A DNA stretch of 64,000 bases from Bacillus sonorensis NBRC 101234 = KCTC 13918 (GTDB taxonomy: Bacteria > Bacillota > Bacilli > Bacillales > Bacillaceae): assembly GCF_001592005.1 (NCBI RefSeq), contig NZ_BCVZ01000006.1, forward strand, positions 114,367-178,366, in the 5' to 3' direction. Numbering within the stretch: the stretch's first letter is position 1; every line of letters starts with the position of its first letter. The position numbers and the translations under genes were made by a program. The notes under the pieces are model-generated. The model ran no database searches. It had not been told where the DNA came from and saw only the letters and a list, made by a program, of their open reading frames with translations. Positions 56,380 through 64,000 of the stretch are shown here, piece by piece.

Positions 56380-58494
56380 ATGGAAAAAGTGAAGCAGGAA
56401 TATATGTTAAACGGCCTCGACTGCGGAAACTGCGCCCGAAAAATTGAAGACGGGGTCGCCGGGATGAAAGGAATTGAAGCATGCTCGGTCAATTTTGCGA
56501 CAAGCACCCTGACAGTGACGGTCGCGACAAGCAGCGGGTCTGATATATCATCTGAGATTAAGAAAAAAGTGAACGCCATAGAGCCGCATATCAAAGTTGC
56601 GTTGAAAGAAGAGGCTTCACAAAGGGAACAGGGAGGCGACAAGCGCATCCAAAAAACGCTTGCGAGGCTTGCAGCGGGGACGGCATGCGGAGCAGCCGGA
56701 TTTCTTGTTCCCGCCGGAGGGATGGCGGAATGGCTTCTCTTTTTCCTTGCTTACCTGATCATTGGCGGCGATGTTGTATTCAGAGCGGTCAAAAACATCT
56801 TTCAAGGTCGGGTCTTTGATGAGCATTTTTTGATGACCATTGCCACAGCCGGTGCTTTCATTATCGGACAATACCCTGAAGGGGTGGCGGTGATGCTGTT
56901 CTACCAAATCGGCGAGCTGTTTCAGGGAGCCGCTGTCAGCCGTTCCCGAAAATCGATCAGCGATTTGATGGATATCCGTCCGGAGTATGCCAATTTGAAA
57001 ACGGAGGGCGGAGCTGTCAAAGTGTCTCCTGAAACCGTCGCTCCGGGCGATGTGATCATCATCAGGCCCGGGGAGAAAATTCCGCTTGACGGCCAGGTAG
57101 CAGAGGGAAGGTCAATGGTTGACACTTCCGCTTTAACAGGAGAATCCGTCCCGAGGGAAGTAGGGCCGGGCAAAGAGGTATTAAGCGGATTCGTCAATAA
57201 AAGCGGAGTACTCGAAGTGAAAGTCGAAAAAGAATACGGGGAATCGACCGTTTCGAAGATACTCAATTTGGTGCAAAACGCCGGCAGCAGAAAAGCGAAA
57301 ACCGAAAATTTCATCACGAAATTTGCGAGGTACTACACACCGTTTGTCGTCATCATCGCTCTTCTTTTGGCATTTGTTCCGCCGCTTGTCATTCCCGGCG
57401 CTTCATTATCGGATTGGGTGTACAGGGCGCTTGTCTTTTTGGTGATTTCGTGTCCATGTGCGCTCGTTGTTTCGATTCCGCTCGGCTTTTTCGGGGGAAT
57501 CGGTGCCGCGTCAAAAGCCGGCATTCTTGTAAAAGGCAGCAATTATTTAGAAGCGTTGAACGATGTGAAATATGCGGTGTTTGACAAAACAGGCACATTG
57601 ACGAAAGGGGAATTTGCGGTCGTCAAACTGTCGCCGGCCGGTGGAGAGATCAAAGAGGAAGAGCTGCTGGAATATGCGGCGCTTGCCGAATACCACTCAG
57701 GCCATCCGATTGCGGAGTCGATCCGTGTAGCATACGGAAAGACCGTTTCACCGGAAGACATAAAAGATTACAGTGAAATGCCGGGCTATGGCGTCAAGGC
57801 GGTTGTAAACGGGAAAAGCGTTTTGGCCGGAAACGCCAAGCTGATGAAGCGGGAACACATCCGCTATCAAGAAGAGAAGGGCATCGGAACCGTTATTTAT
57901 GTAGCGATCGATCATGAATTCATCGGTTCGATTCTCATTGCGGATGACGTAAAAGAAGATGCCCGCCGCGCGATTTCCTCCCTGAAAAAAGCGGGTGTCG
58001 CAAAAACAGTGATGCTGACGGGAGATGCGAAAGAGGTGGGCGAGGCTGTCGCAGAGGCGCTTGACATTGATGAAGTCCATGCAGAGCTTCTGCCGCAGCA
58101 CAAAGTTGACCGCATCGAAGAGCTTGATAAGCAAAAGCTTCCTAAAGAAAAACTGCTGTTCGCCGGTGACGGCATCAATGATACACCCGTGTTGGCGAGA
58201 GCGGACATCGGGATCGCGATGGGCGGACTCGGATCAGATGCGGCGGTTGAGGCTGCAGATATCGTGATCATGACGGATCAGCCGTCAAAAATCGCAGAAG
58301 CGATCCACATTGCCAAACGGACGAGAACGATCGTCTGGCAAAATATTATTTTTGCCCTCGGCATAAAAGGCGTTTTTCTCATGTTGGGCGCTTTCGGAAT
58401 CGCCACGATGTGGGAAGCCGTATTTTCAGATGTCGGCGTGACGCTTCTTGCTGTTTTAAATGCGATGCGGGTTTTAAATGTTAAAGAATTGTAA
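56380..58494 (+). CDS. cadA: Cadmium/zinc/cobalt-exporting P1B-type ATPase
   Basis: 704 residues from the ATG at 56380; the GTG at 56371 lies in the site AAAGGTGAG. One N-terminal metal-binding domain with GLDCGNC (Cys15, Cys18), the membrane motif CPC at 358-360 (ISCPCALVVS), Asp402 in DKTGTL, HSGHPIAES and GDGINDTPVLARAD. The CPC with a D-rich last helix signature class marks the Zn/Cd/Co exporters, and the order cadA-bdbD-bdbC equals B. subtilis yvgW-yvgV-yvgU. Export protects against Cd, Zn and Co. Confidence 0.93.
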   Translation: MEKVKQEYMLNGLDCGNCARKIEDGVAGMKGIEACSVNFATSTLTVTVATSSGSDISSEIKKKVNAIEPHIKVALKEEASQREQGGDKRIQKTLARLAAGTACGAAGFLVPAGGMAEWLLFFLAYLIIGGDVVFRAVKNIFQGRVFDEHFLMTIATAGAFIIGQYPEGVAVMLFYQIGELFQGAAVSRSRKSISDLMDIRPEYANLKTEGGAVKVSPETVAPGDVIIIRPGEKIPLDGQVAEGRSMVDTSALTGESVPREVGPGKEVLSGFVNKSGVLEVKVEKEYGESTVSKILNLVQNAGSRKAKTENFITKFARYYTPFVVIIALLLAFVPPLVIPGASLSDWVYRALVFLVISCPCALVVSIPLGFFGGIGAASKAGILVKGSNYLEALNDVKYAVFDKTGTLTKGEFAVVKLSPAGGEIKEEELLEYAALAEYHSGHPIAESIRVAYGKTVSPEDIKDYSEMPGYGVKAVVNGKSVLAGNAKLMKREHIRYQEEKGIGTVIYVAIDHEFIGSILIADDVKEDARRAISSLKKAGVAKTVMLTGDAKEVGEAVAEALDIDEVHAELLPQHKVDRIEELDKQKLPKEKLLFAGDGINDTPVLARADIGIAMGGLGSDAAVEAADIVIMTDQPSKIAEAIHIAKRTRTIVWQNIIFALGIKGVFLMLGAFGIATMWEAVFSDVGVTLLAVLNAMRVLNVKEL

Positions 58495-58621
58495 CATTTT
58501 TACCATCTAAAGAACTGGAAAATCATTTTTTAGCGTCTTCACGAACATGGCTTGACTTGTTAAAATGAAAGAGATTATGAAACTGACATATTAAAAAAAT
58601 ATAAAATAATGAGGTGTCTAA

Positions 58622-59317
58622 GTGAAAAAGAAACAGCAGTCACCGATGAAATTTGCCGTCATAATGACAGTCGTGGTCGTTTTCCTGATCGGTGCATTGA
58701 TCGTTATCAACAATCAAACCAAAAACGCTTCGCAAACGTTTGATGACAAGCCATCGACAGAAGGACAGCCGATTCTCGGAAATAAAAGCGCGGCGGTCAC
58801 CATTACAGAATTCGGAGACTACAAGTGTCCGAGCTGCAAACAATGGACTGAAAACGTATTTCCGGATTTGAAAAAAGATTATATTGATAAAGGAAAAGTT
58901 AATTTTTCATATATTAATTTTGTCAATGAACAGCATGGCAGAGGTTCTGAACTGAGCGCCCTGGCATCAGAACAGGTGTGGAAAGAAGACCCGGATTCCT
59001 ACTGGGCGTTCCATGAAGCATTATATAAAGCGCAGCCCGACAATGACACGATGGAATCAGAGTGGGCGACACCGGCGAAGCTGGCCGATATCACCGAATC
59101 TCATACGAAAGTCAAGCGTGACAAGCTTATCAAAAGTCTGAGCGACAAAACTTTCTCAAAAGAACTGCGAACGGATGAGTCGCTGATTAACGAATACAAA
59201 GTCAATTCGACGCCGACGATTTTCGTCAACGGCGAAAAGATTGCCGAGCCTTTTAATTATGACAAAATTAAAGAAGCGATCGAGAAAGAGCTGAAAGGCA
59301 AATCAAATGAAAAATAA
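58622..59317 (+). CDS. bdbD: Thiol-disulfide oxidoreductase BdbD (DsbA-like)
   Basis: 231 residues with a GTG start at 58622 after GAGGTGTC. An N-terminal membrane anchor VIMTVVVVFLIGALIVI is followed by a DsbA-type thioredoxin fold with active site CPSC (Cys69, Cys72) and the cis-proline loop NSTPTIF. It oxidises exported proteins, including competence pseudopilin ComGC and sublancin in B. subtilis. It overlaps bdbC by 11 bases. Confidence 0.95.
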   Translation: MKKKQQSPMKFAVIMTVVVVFLIGALIVINNQTKNASQTFDDKPSTEGQPILGNKSAAVTITEFGDYKCPSCKQWTENVFPDLKKDYIDKGKVNFSYINFVNEQHGRGSELSALASEQVWKEDPDSYWAFHEALYKAQPDNDTMESEWATPAKLADITESHTKVKRDKLIKSLSDKTFSKELRTDESLINEYKVNSTPTIFVNGEKIAEPFNYDKIKEAIEKELKGKSNEK

Positions 59318-59720
59318 GTTGATTTTTCTATATGGCGCCTGGATCGTCTCTTTAACGGCGACACTCGGCAGCCTGTACTTCAGCGAAATCCGTAAATTCA
59401 TTCCTTGCGAGCTTTGCTGGTACCAGCGGATCATGATGTATCCGCTGGTTCTGATTCTCGGGATTGCGACATTCCAGGGGGATGTCCGCGTCAAAAAATA
59501 TGTGCTGCCGATGGCGGCCATCGGCGGATTTATTTCCCTGATGCATTATTTGGAGCAAAAGGTTCCCGGATTCAGCGGGATTAAGCCCTGTGTTACAGGA
59601 GTGCCGTGTTCGGGGCAATACATCAATTGGCTCGGTTTTATCACCATTCCGTTTCTCGCGCTCATCGCATTTATTTTGATTATCATCTGCATGTGCTTGA
59701 TGAAAGGGGAAAAAGAATAA
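59307..59720 (+). CDS. bdbC: Thiol-disulfide oxidoreductase BdbC (DsbB-like)
   Basis: 137 residues, four membrane helices and two redox pairs: Cys34-x2-Cys37 (PCELCWYQRI) and Cys95/Cys101 in GIKPCVTGVPCSGQ. It reoxidises BdbD and passes electrons to quinone. Its start overlaps the bdbD end, so the partners are made together. A terminator follows immediately. Confidence 0.95.
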   Translation: MKNKLIFLYGAWIVSLTATLGSLYFSEIRKFIPCELCWYQRIMMYPLVLILGIATFQGDVRVKKYVLPMAAIGGFISLMHYLEQKVPGFSGIKPCVTGVPCSGQYINWLGFITIPFLALIAFILIIICMCLMKGEKE

Positions 59721-59748
59721 GAGCGTTGCATATGCAATGCTCTTTTTT
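59720..59748 (+). terminator. Terminator of bdbDC
   Basis: AGAGCGTTGC (59720-59729) pairs with GCAATGCTCT (59734-59743) with one G-T pair; T run follows. The first base belongs to the bdbC stop. Confidence 0.85.
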
Positions 59749-59815
59749 ATATTCATTCGGGTGGAGAGATGTTATAATATTTGGAAAACTTAGATGGATT
59801 GGAAGAGGTGTCTAT

Positions 59816-60301
59816 ATGGAATTTCATATCCGGACGATGCAAAAGAAAGACATCCCGCAAGTTCAGCACATCGCGAAAATAAGCTGGAATCATACATATG
59901 AAGGCATCATCCCCCGGGAGATCCAAGAAAAATTTCTGGATTCCGCCTATAACGATGAAAGGATGAAGCAACGCCTGAATCGTTCTTTCTTATTCGTTTC
60001 AGAAGCGGATGGGAAAATCGTCGGCTTTGCCAACTATTCCCCGGTCAATGAGAAGGGGGAAACCTTTCTTGCCGCGATTTATGTATACCCGGAATATCAG
60101 GGAAAAGGCATTGGAACGGCCTTGCTGCATGAGGGGATCAAACAGCTGGAAAACGTCAGAAAGGTTTTCGTCGACGTTGAAAAAGAAAATCAAATCGGCA
60201 AAACCTTCTATACAGCAAAAGGATTTGAGAAAGTTTCTGAGTATGATGAAGACTTTGAAGGACATATTTTGAAAACGGTGAGAATGGTATTAACAAGATA
60301 G
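59816..60301 (+). CDS. GNAT-family N-acetyltransferase
   Basis: 161 residues from the ATG at 59816, with site GGAAGAGGTG; the longer frame upstream overlaps bdbC. The acetyl-CoA-binding motif is AAIYVYPEYQGKGIGTALLHEGI (Q/RxxGxG/A as QGKGIG), with IRTMQKKDIPQVQHIA at the N-terminus and FYTAKGFEKV near the end. Its substrate is unknown. It lies in the segment inserted between bdbC and yvgT relative to B. subtilis. Confidence 0.85.
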   Translation: MEFHIRTMQKKDIPQVQHIAKISWNHTYEGIIPREIQEKFLDSAYNDERMKQRLNRSFLFVSEADGKIVGFANYSPVNEKGETFLAAIYVYPEYQGKGIGTALLHEGIKQLENVRKVFVDVEKENQIGKTFYTAKGFEKVSEYDEDFEGHILKTVRMVLTR

Positions 60302-60316
60302 GGGTAACTTTGAACA

Positions 60317-60374
60317 GATGAGCAGCTGCAAGCTGTCCGCGACAAGTCTGCGGCTGGCTCAGCTGTTCTTTTTT
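60317..60374. terminator. Bidirectional terminator between the GNAT and HAD genes
   Basis: A long imperfect stem with outer arms AGCAGCTG/CAGCTGTT and inner arms CCGCGAC/GTCTGCGG, followed by six T on the plus strand. Confidence 0.7.
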
Positions 60375-61149
60375 ATTTCATTGCCTTTTCTGAATAGACA
60401 CGCCCCAGTTCAGCCAATGTTTGAACGAGAGAATGTTCGATATGATCATGTAATGGCAGCTGTTCGGAAGAAAACGGCGCCAATTGGGGATGATGACCGA
60501 CCATCACAGCATACAGCGCATATTTAAACATCGGAATATCATTCGCATCATTTCCAAATGCGATATATTCTCCTTGTTTTATTCCAAGCTGCTGAAGTCC
60601 GCTCCACTTGTCCACTCCTCTTGGACTTACATCGAGAACGCCTTCATTGGCGTGGACGTGTACAACAACATCCATTTTGCCGAGTTGTTCCTCTACTTTT
60701 TTCATATTTTTTGAGGTGAGCAGCAGGATTTTCACAATATGCCGCAATTCACCCAGGGCAACATTTTTAGCGCGCTTTTGCGGATCAAGATGTTTTAAAA
60801 TGGGATGCCCGGCCGGACCGGTATATGCATAATCCCAATCACTGTCTATTAAATAAGCGAGACGATGCTCCTCCAGCAATTGCATCATGTCGGAAAGGGT
60901 GCGGTCATCGAAGCATGCTGTCGACATGATCTTTCCTTCTCTCGCAACCATTGAGCCGTTGCCGCCAACCATTTTGTCATGATGAAACCGTTCATGCAAA
61001 ACAGGAAGCAGATCACGGATCGGTCTTGCTGAAGCAAAAATGACTTCATGGCCCTGGGCTTTCAGTTCTTCAAACGCCATGAGCAGATGTTCAGAAACCG
61101 GTTGTCCTTCAAAACAGATGGTGCCATCCAAATCAAATACAAAATTCAC
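60373..61149 (-). CDS. HAD-superfamily (Cof-type) phosphatase
   Basis: 258 residues. Motif I is FDLDGT at residues 5-10, motif II IFASARPIRDLLP, the lysine motif lies in KHLDPQKRAK/HIVKILLL, and motif IV is GNDANDIPMFKYA. The layout with the C2 cap matches the Cof/YkrA subgroup that dephosphorylates sugar phosphates and nucleotides. Monocistronic on the minus strand. Confidence 0.87.
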   Translation of the reverse strand: MNFVFDLDGTICFEGQPVSEHLLMAFEELKAQGHEVIFASARPIRDLLPVLHERFHHDKMVGGNGSMVAREGKIMSTACFDDRTLSDMMQLLEEHRLAYLIDSDWDYAYTGPAGHPILKHLDPQKRAKNVALGELRHIVKILLLTSKNMKKVEEQLGKMDVVVHVHANEGVLDVSPRGVDKWSGLQQLGIKQGEYIAFGNDANDIPMFKYALYAVMVGHHPQLAPFSSEQLPLHDHIEHSLVQTLAELGRVYSEKAMK

Positions 61150-61239
61150 GATCTATCCACTCCTATCCGTTGTCCTATCCATATCCTATCAATTCAGCTT
61201 ATAATGAAAAGGACATTTGTCCAAAAAGGAGCTTTCATC

Positions 61240-61668
61240 GTGAAAATTATTCAAGATTCGCAGCTGCTTGAAACAATCTTATATAAATATCGTTTTGAAA
61301 ATATGTTTGACCGAATCGAAAACATCCCATTTCGGCTGCAGCAATACGAACTAGGTGAAATCATTTTGCATGAAGGAAGTGATATGGAGTCGCTTTTATT
61401 TTTGGTTGAGGGCAAGTTGAAGGTCACTTCGAGCGTTGAAACCGGAAAATCACTTTTGCTCCGATTCAGCTATCCTTTATCAGTTATAGGGGACATTGAA
61501 TTGATTCGCGGAGTACCCGTTCAGTCGCAAATTGAGGCAGTCGGCGAATGTTTGCTGGTGGGGCTGTCTTTTCAATATATTCGGCGGCATGAGATCGATA
61601 ATCCCAAGCTGCTGCATACATTGCTGCGATTATGTAAGAGCCCATCCAAAGGCCCGGAAAGATTATGA
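61240..61668 (+). pseudogene. Crp/Fnr-family (YeiL-like) regulator truncated before its DNA-binding domain
   Basis: The GTG at 61240 follows AAGGAG by eight bases. The cyclic-nucleotide-binding-type beta-roll is complete (LQQYELGEIILHEGSDMESLLFLVEGKLKVTSS ... SVIGDIELIRGVPVQSQIEAVGECLLVGLS), then at about 61630 (NPKLLHTLLR) the reading frame enters a fragment of a GrpB-family gene in another frame and stops at 61668. The C-terminal helix-turn-helix, normally another 80 residues, is absent. The product, if made, could not bind DNA as a Crp protein. Confidence 0.8.
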
Positions 61669-61807
61669 AGCGCAGAAAAGAGATTTGGCTCAGCGTTTTC
61701 CGCGCGACCGTATATCCTATACAGAAGGAAAAGCGCCATTTATTACAGACGTGATTGAAAAAGCAAAGCGAGAGGAGCAGACGCATGTTCAAAAAAACGA
61801 AGCATAA
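61636..61807 (+). pseudogene. GrpB-family protein, C-terminal fragment
   Basis: In the frame ending at 61807 the sequence DYVRAHPKARKDYEAQKRDLAQRFPRDRISYTEGKAPFITDVIEKAKREEQ is the conserved end of GrpB (UPF0157) proteins. It has no start of its own and begins at the junction with the Crp-like gene. The matching N-terminal part lies 320 bases away on the opposite strand. Confidence 0.85.
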
Positions 61808-61877
61808 ATTAATGACCATGACAATCGCATTGATTATGGCTGTTCTATTATATTATTATGTCCAATACACAAAGTAA
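61785..61877 (+). CDS. Possible 30-residue membrane peptide
   Basis: An ATG at 61785 behind GAGAGGAG encodes MFKKTKHKL, a hydrophobic stretch MTMTIALIMAVLLYYYV and QYTK, then TAA. It overlaps the end of the GrpB fragment. It could be a true small protein or the start of a broken membrane-anchored protein whose next part (QAAASETNPTLPPQP) follows in another frame. Confidence 0.4.
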   Translation: MFKKTKHKLMTMTIALIMAVLLYYYVQYTK

Positions 61878-62120
61878 CCAGGCGGCTGCATCAGAAACAA
61901 ACCCTACGCTTCCCCCTCAGCCTTTTGCCGCTCTTACAGACAAGTTGATCCGCTTTATAAAGACGGCTAAAGGCGGTCATCCCCTTCGTCAAAAGAAAGG
62001 TCGCCCACGCTCTATTCATATCGTATCCCATTGGATAACCCTTTTAGCATGGTCCAGTTTAATATCCGGATAGAATCTTTATTTCTTTCGATGATCTTCC
62101 TTTGAGAAAGAGAATGAATG
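61878..62120. other. Rearranged stretch without an intact gene
   Basis: About 240 bases. The plus-strand frame begun by ATG at 61858 stays open to 62073 but has no ribosome site and reads SNQAAASETNPTLPPQPFAALTDKL, resembling the extracytoplasmic part of a damaged membrane protein. No terminator or promoter stands out. Confidence 0.4.
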
Positions 62121-62123
62121 ACT

Positions 62124-62334
62124 CTATTTAAATGTCAATCGTTCTGCTTCGAGGTGTTTGCTTCCAATCATCAGATCCAGCACTGGTTTTGCGGCAAGAC
62201 CGAAAACGGCGGTGCTCCCGATGTGTTCGATCCCGAACGAAGTTTTTTCAAAGAGTGCCTGCAGCCGCTTTTTTTCTTCTTCATATTGAATGCCATTCAT
62301 CTTTGGCATCTTCTATGGTGATGATCTGTTCCAT
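62124..62334 (-). pseudogene. GrpB-family protein, N-terminal fragment (opposite strand)
   Basis: A normal start is present: ATG at 62334 behind AAAAGGAGTGG, reading MEQIITIEDAKDEWHS. One frameshift later the conserved block YEEEKKRLQALFEKTSFGIEHIGSTAVFGLAAKPVLDLMIG follows, and the frame stops after LEAERLTFK at 62124. The nucleotidyltransferase-like motif GSTAV and the D of DLMIG are retained. The middle of the protein is missing. Confidence 0.85.
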
Positions 62335-62483
62335 CGCTCCACTCCTTTTATGCTGGGAGAGAAGGCCGTCCTCCCCGGTATACTTCCATTATTATAAGAT
62401 ATATTTTATTTTACATGTTGATTTCAAGGCTGGGGTAGTTATAAAATCAAAAAGATTGAAAATTCGTATGGAGGACACCTTGG

Positions 62484-63092
62484 ATGGCTTGGGAAGCGTT
62501 GAGCATCATCGGAACCATTGCCTTTGCGATCAGCGGAGCGATTGTTGCAATGGAAGAAGAGTATGATATTTTAGGAGTTTATATATTAGGAATTGTCACA
62601 GCGTTTGGCGGAGGGGCGATCAGAAATCTGCTGATCGGTGTTCCGGTGTCTGCTTTGTGGGAGCAGGGATCGCTGTTTCAAATCGCATTGGCCTCGATCA
62701 CGTTCGTATTTTTGTTTCCAAATCTCCTGCTGAAGCATTGGAAGGTATGGGGGAACTTTTCGGACGCGATCGGTTTGTCCGCATTTGCGATCCAGGGAGC
62801 GCTATACGCCGTTCACATGAATCATCCCGTCAGTGCGGTGATCGTAGCTGCAGTATTAACTGGAAGCGGCGGGGGAATGATCAGGGATCTTTTGGCCGGG
62901 CGCAAGCCGCTTGTCCTGAAAACGGAAATTTACGCGGTTTGGGCTGCTTTAGGAGGATTGATTATTGGGCTTGGCTGGGCGGAGAAGCCTTTTGCCCTAT
63001 ATTTGCTGTTTGCCGTGCTTGTCGCGTGCAGGGTCTGCTCCTATATGTTTAATTGGAAATTGCCAAACCGTTCGCTCCGTTCAAACAGCTGA
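62484..63092 (+). CDS. yvgT: TRIC/UPF0126 membrane protein
   Basis: 202 residues with seven hydrophobic helices arranged as two repeats, each with a glycine-rich kinked segment: AFGGGAIRNLLIG and TGSGGGMIRDLLAG. This is the TRIC (trimeric intracellular cation channel) fold of UPF0126 proteins; bacterial members conduct monovalent cations. Length and place before helD equal B. subtilis yvgT. Site ATGGAGGAC precedes the ATG. Confidence 0.88.
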   Translation: MAWEALSIIGTIAFAISGAIVAMEEEYDILGVYILGIVTAFGGGAIRNLLIGVPVSALWEQGSLFQIALASITFVFLFPNLLLKHWKVWGNFSDAIGLSAFAIQGALYAVHMNHPVSAVIVAAVLTGSGGGMIRDLLAGRKPLVLKTEIYAVWAALGGLIIGLGWAEKPFALYLLFAVLVACRVCSYMFNWKLPNRSLRSNS

Positions 63093-63100
63093 ATAACGAC

Positions 63101-63142
63101 AAAAAAGCCGATTTTTCTCGAGGAAAGAATCGGCTTTTTTTA
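63101..63142 (+). terminator. Terminator of yvgT
   Basis: AAAAAAGCCGATT (63101-63113) pairs exactly with AATCGGCTTTTTT (63128-63140). Confidence 0.9.
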
Positions 63143-63282
63143 TTTGGTATATTGATCTGAACGGGACATCTATGATAAGATGAAGTGTATTTTAACATAA
63201 AATATCATTATTTATATTTTTATCCATATTTATTTTATCATGGTTTATTTTCTTTGTCAAATCTTTTTAGGGAGTGATTCAG

Positions 63283-64000
63283 ATGACGGAAACCGGCAAG
63301 GATTGGCATGAAGAAGAAAAACGAATCGAACAGGTTCTAAATGAATTAGATCAAAAACTTCATTCTCTAAAGAGTAAGACCGGCTGGCTAAAAGAGGACA
63401 TTATTGATTTGAGAAAAAATTTCTGGGATGATGTCACCTTGAATTTGGCCGATGTAAACGAAGCGATCGAAACGTTTTCAAGCATTAAACAGCAGGCGGA
63501 GGTATTGTCAGAACGGGAAAGAAGCCATCAGCAATTTTACAGCCAATTGAAAAGGCTTTTGAAAGTGAAGGATTCTCCTTATTTTGGCCGCGTCGATTTT
63601 TTGGAAGAAGGTGAACAAAAGGCTGAAGCGGTGTATATCGGACTCAGTTCATTAATGGATGAAAAGGAAGAACGTTTTTTGATTTACGATTGGAGGGCGC
63701 CGATTTCCAGCTTGTTTTACAACCATGGACGGGGTCCGGCTCAGTATGACGTTCCCGGAGAGACGATTGCCGGCGCGATTGAGCTGAAAAGGCAGTTTCT
63801 CATCAAAAACGGCAAACTGAAATCCATGTTTAATACCGATATGGCGATCGGGGATAAACTGCTCCTGGAAGTGCTCGGGCAGCAAGCCAATGTGCAAATG
63901 AAAAGCATTGTCGCCACCATACAGAAGGAGCAAAATCAAATCATCCGAAATGAGACGAGCCGCTTTCTAGTCGTTCAGGGAGCGGCGGGAAGCGGAAAAA
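63283..64000 (+). CDS. helD: RNA polymerase recycling helicase HelD, N-terminal part
   Basis: The first 239 codons are in the window. The N-terminal coiled-coil arm ([25 protein letters not shown]) that reaches into the RNA polymerase secondary channel is followed by [20 protein letters not shown] and, at the window edge, the Walker [11 protein letters not shown]. HelD is a UvrD-like ATPase that binds RNA polymerase and dislodges it from DNA. ATG behind GGGAGTG. The gene runs past base 64000. It follows yvgT as in B. subtilis (yvgS). Confidence 0.93.
   Translation, partial: MTETGKDWHEEEKRIEQVLNELDQKLHSLKSKTGWLKEDIIDLRKNFWDDVTLNLADVNEAIETFSSIKQQAEVLSERERSHQQFYSQLKRLLKVKDSPYFGRVDFLEEGEQKAEAVYIGLSSLMDEKEERFLIYDWRAPISSLFYNHGRGPAQYDVPGETIAGAIELKRQFLIKNGKLKSMFNTDMAIGDKLLLEVLGQQANVQMKSIVATIQKEQNQIIRNETSRFLVVQGAAGSGK

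Overview
The window is chromosomal DNA from a Bacillus of the B. licheniformis/B. paralicheniformis group. The tmRNA, SmpB, RNase R, SecG, enolase and OpuC sequences are all of Bacillus subtilis-group type. Gene order follows the B. subtilis pgm-eno to helD interval, interrupted by accessory blocks. The tagatose-type operon and the xylosidase operon are accessory blocks of the kind seen in the licheniformis branch. Species assignment is by inference; no database search was possible.

Layout. 1-7.2 kb: end of gpmI, eno, an antisense membrane ORF running into eno, a Fur-box-controlled iron-siderophore lipoprotein, two zinc-ribbon membrane proteins (yvbJ and a divergent partner), a MarC-family protein and the GbsR-type repressor opcR. 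7.5-10.9 kb: the opuCA-CB-CC-CD compatible-solute ABC importer. 11-12.6 kb: a small regulatory island with two RghR-like Xre paralogues, a mini-Xre protein and an AbrB-family protein, carrying near-identical duplicated operator pairs. 12.8-17.3 kb: secG, est, rnr, smpB and ssrA. 17.3-19.1 kb: poorly conserved genes of unknown function. 19.2-22.0 kb: the complete SigO-RsoA-YvrL-OxdC-YvrJ oxalate decarboxylase regulon. 22.2-25.0 kb: trhO, azoR2 and iolW. 25.2-30.4 kb: a macrolide-type glycosyltransferase, MarR regulator, two MFS transporters and an S51 peptidase.

30.5-35.7 kb holds an L-rhamnose operon in active decay: rhaEW has a small deletion, a frameshift and loss of about 300 codons, and rhaB has two frameshifts, while the isomerase, an ASRT-family protein and the DeoR-type regulator remain open. 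36.4-39.7 kb is copper homeostasis (csoR, copZ, copA and a translationally coupled 44-residue membrane protein), with separate CsoR-like operators for copZ and copA. 40.0-44.5 kb (minus strand) is a PTS plus kinase plus class II aldolase operon with an RpiR regulator, consistent with D-tagatose catabolism. 44.7-47.7 kb is a Cys-rich copper-storage-like protein and a manganese-type ABC importer. 47.9-56.1 kb (minus strand) is a five-gene alpha-xyloside operon: binding protein, two permeases, GH31 alpha-xylosidase and secreted multidomain GH3, preceded by a XylR-like operator. 56.4-59.7 kb is cadA and bdbDC. 59.8-62.4 kb contains an acetyltransferase, a HAD phosphatase and a scrambled locus in which a GrpB-family gene lies in two pieces on opposite strands and a Crp-like gene has lost its DNA-binding domain. 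The window ends with yvgT and the 5' part of helD.

The strongest leads are the duplicated Xre operator island, the copA-coupled small protein, the candidate XylR control of the xyloside operon, and the two decayed or rearranged loci. I see no CRISPR array, complete insertion sequence, rRNA or tRNA; the only RNA gene is ssrA.
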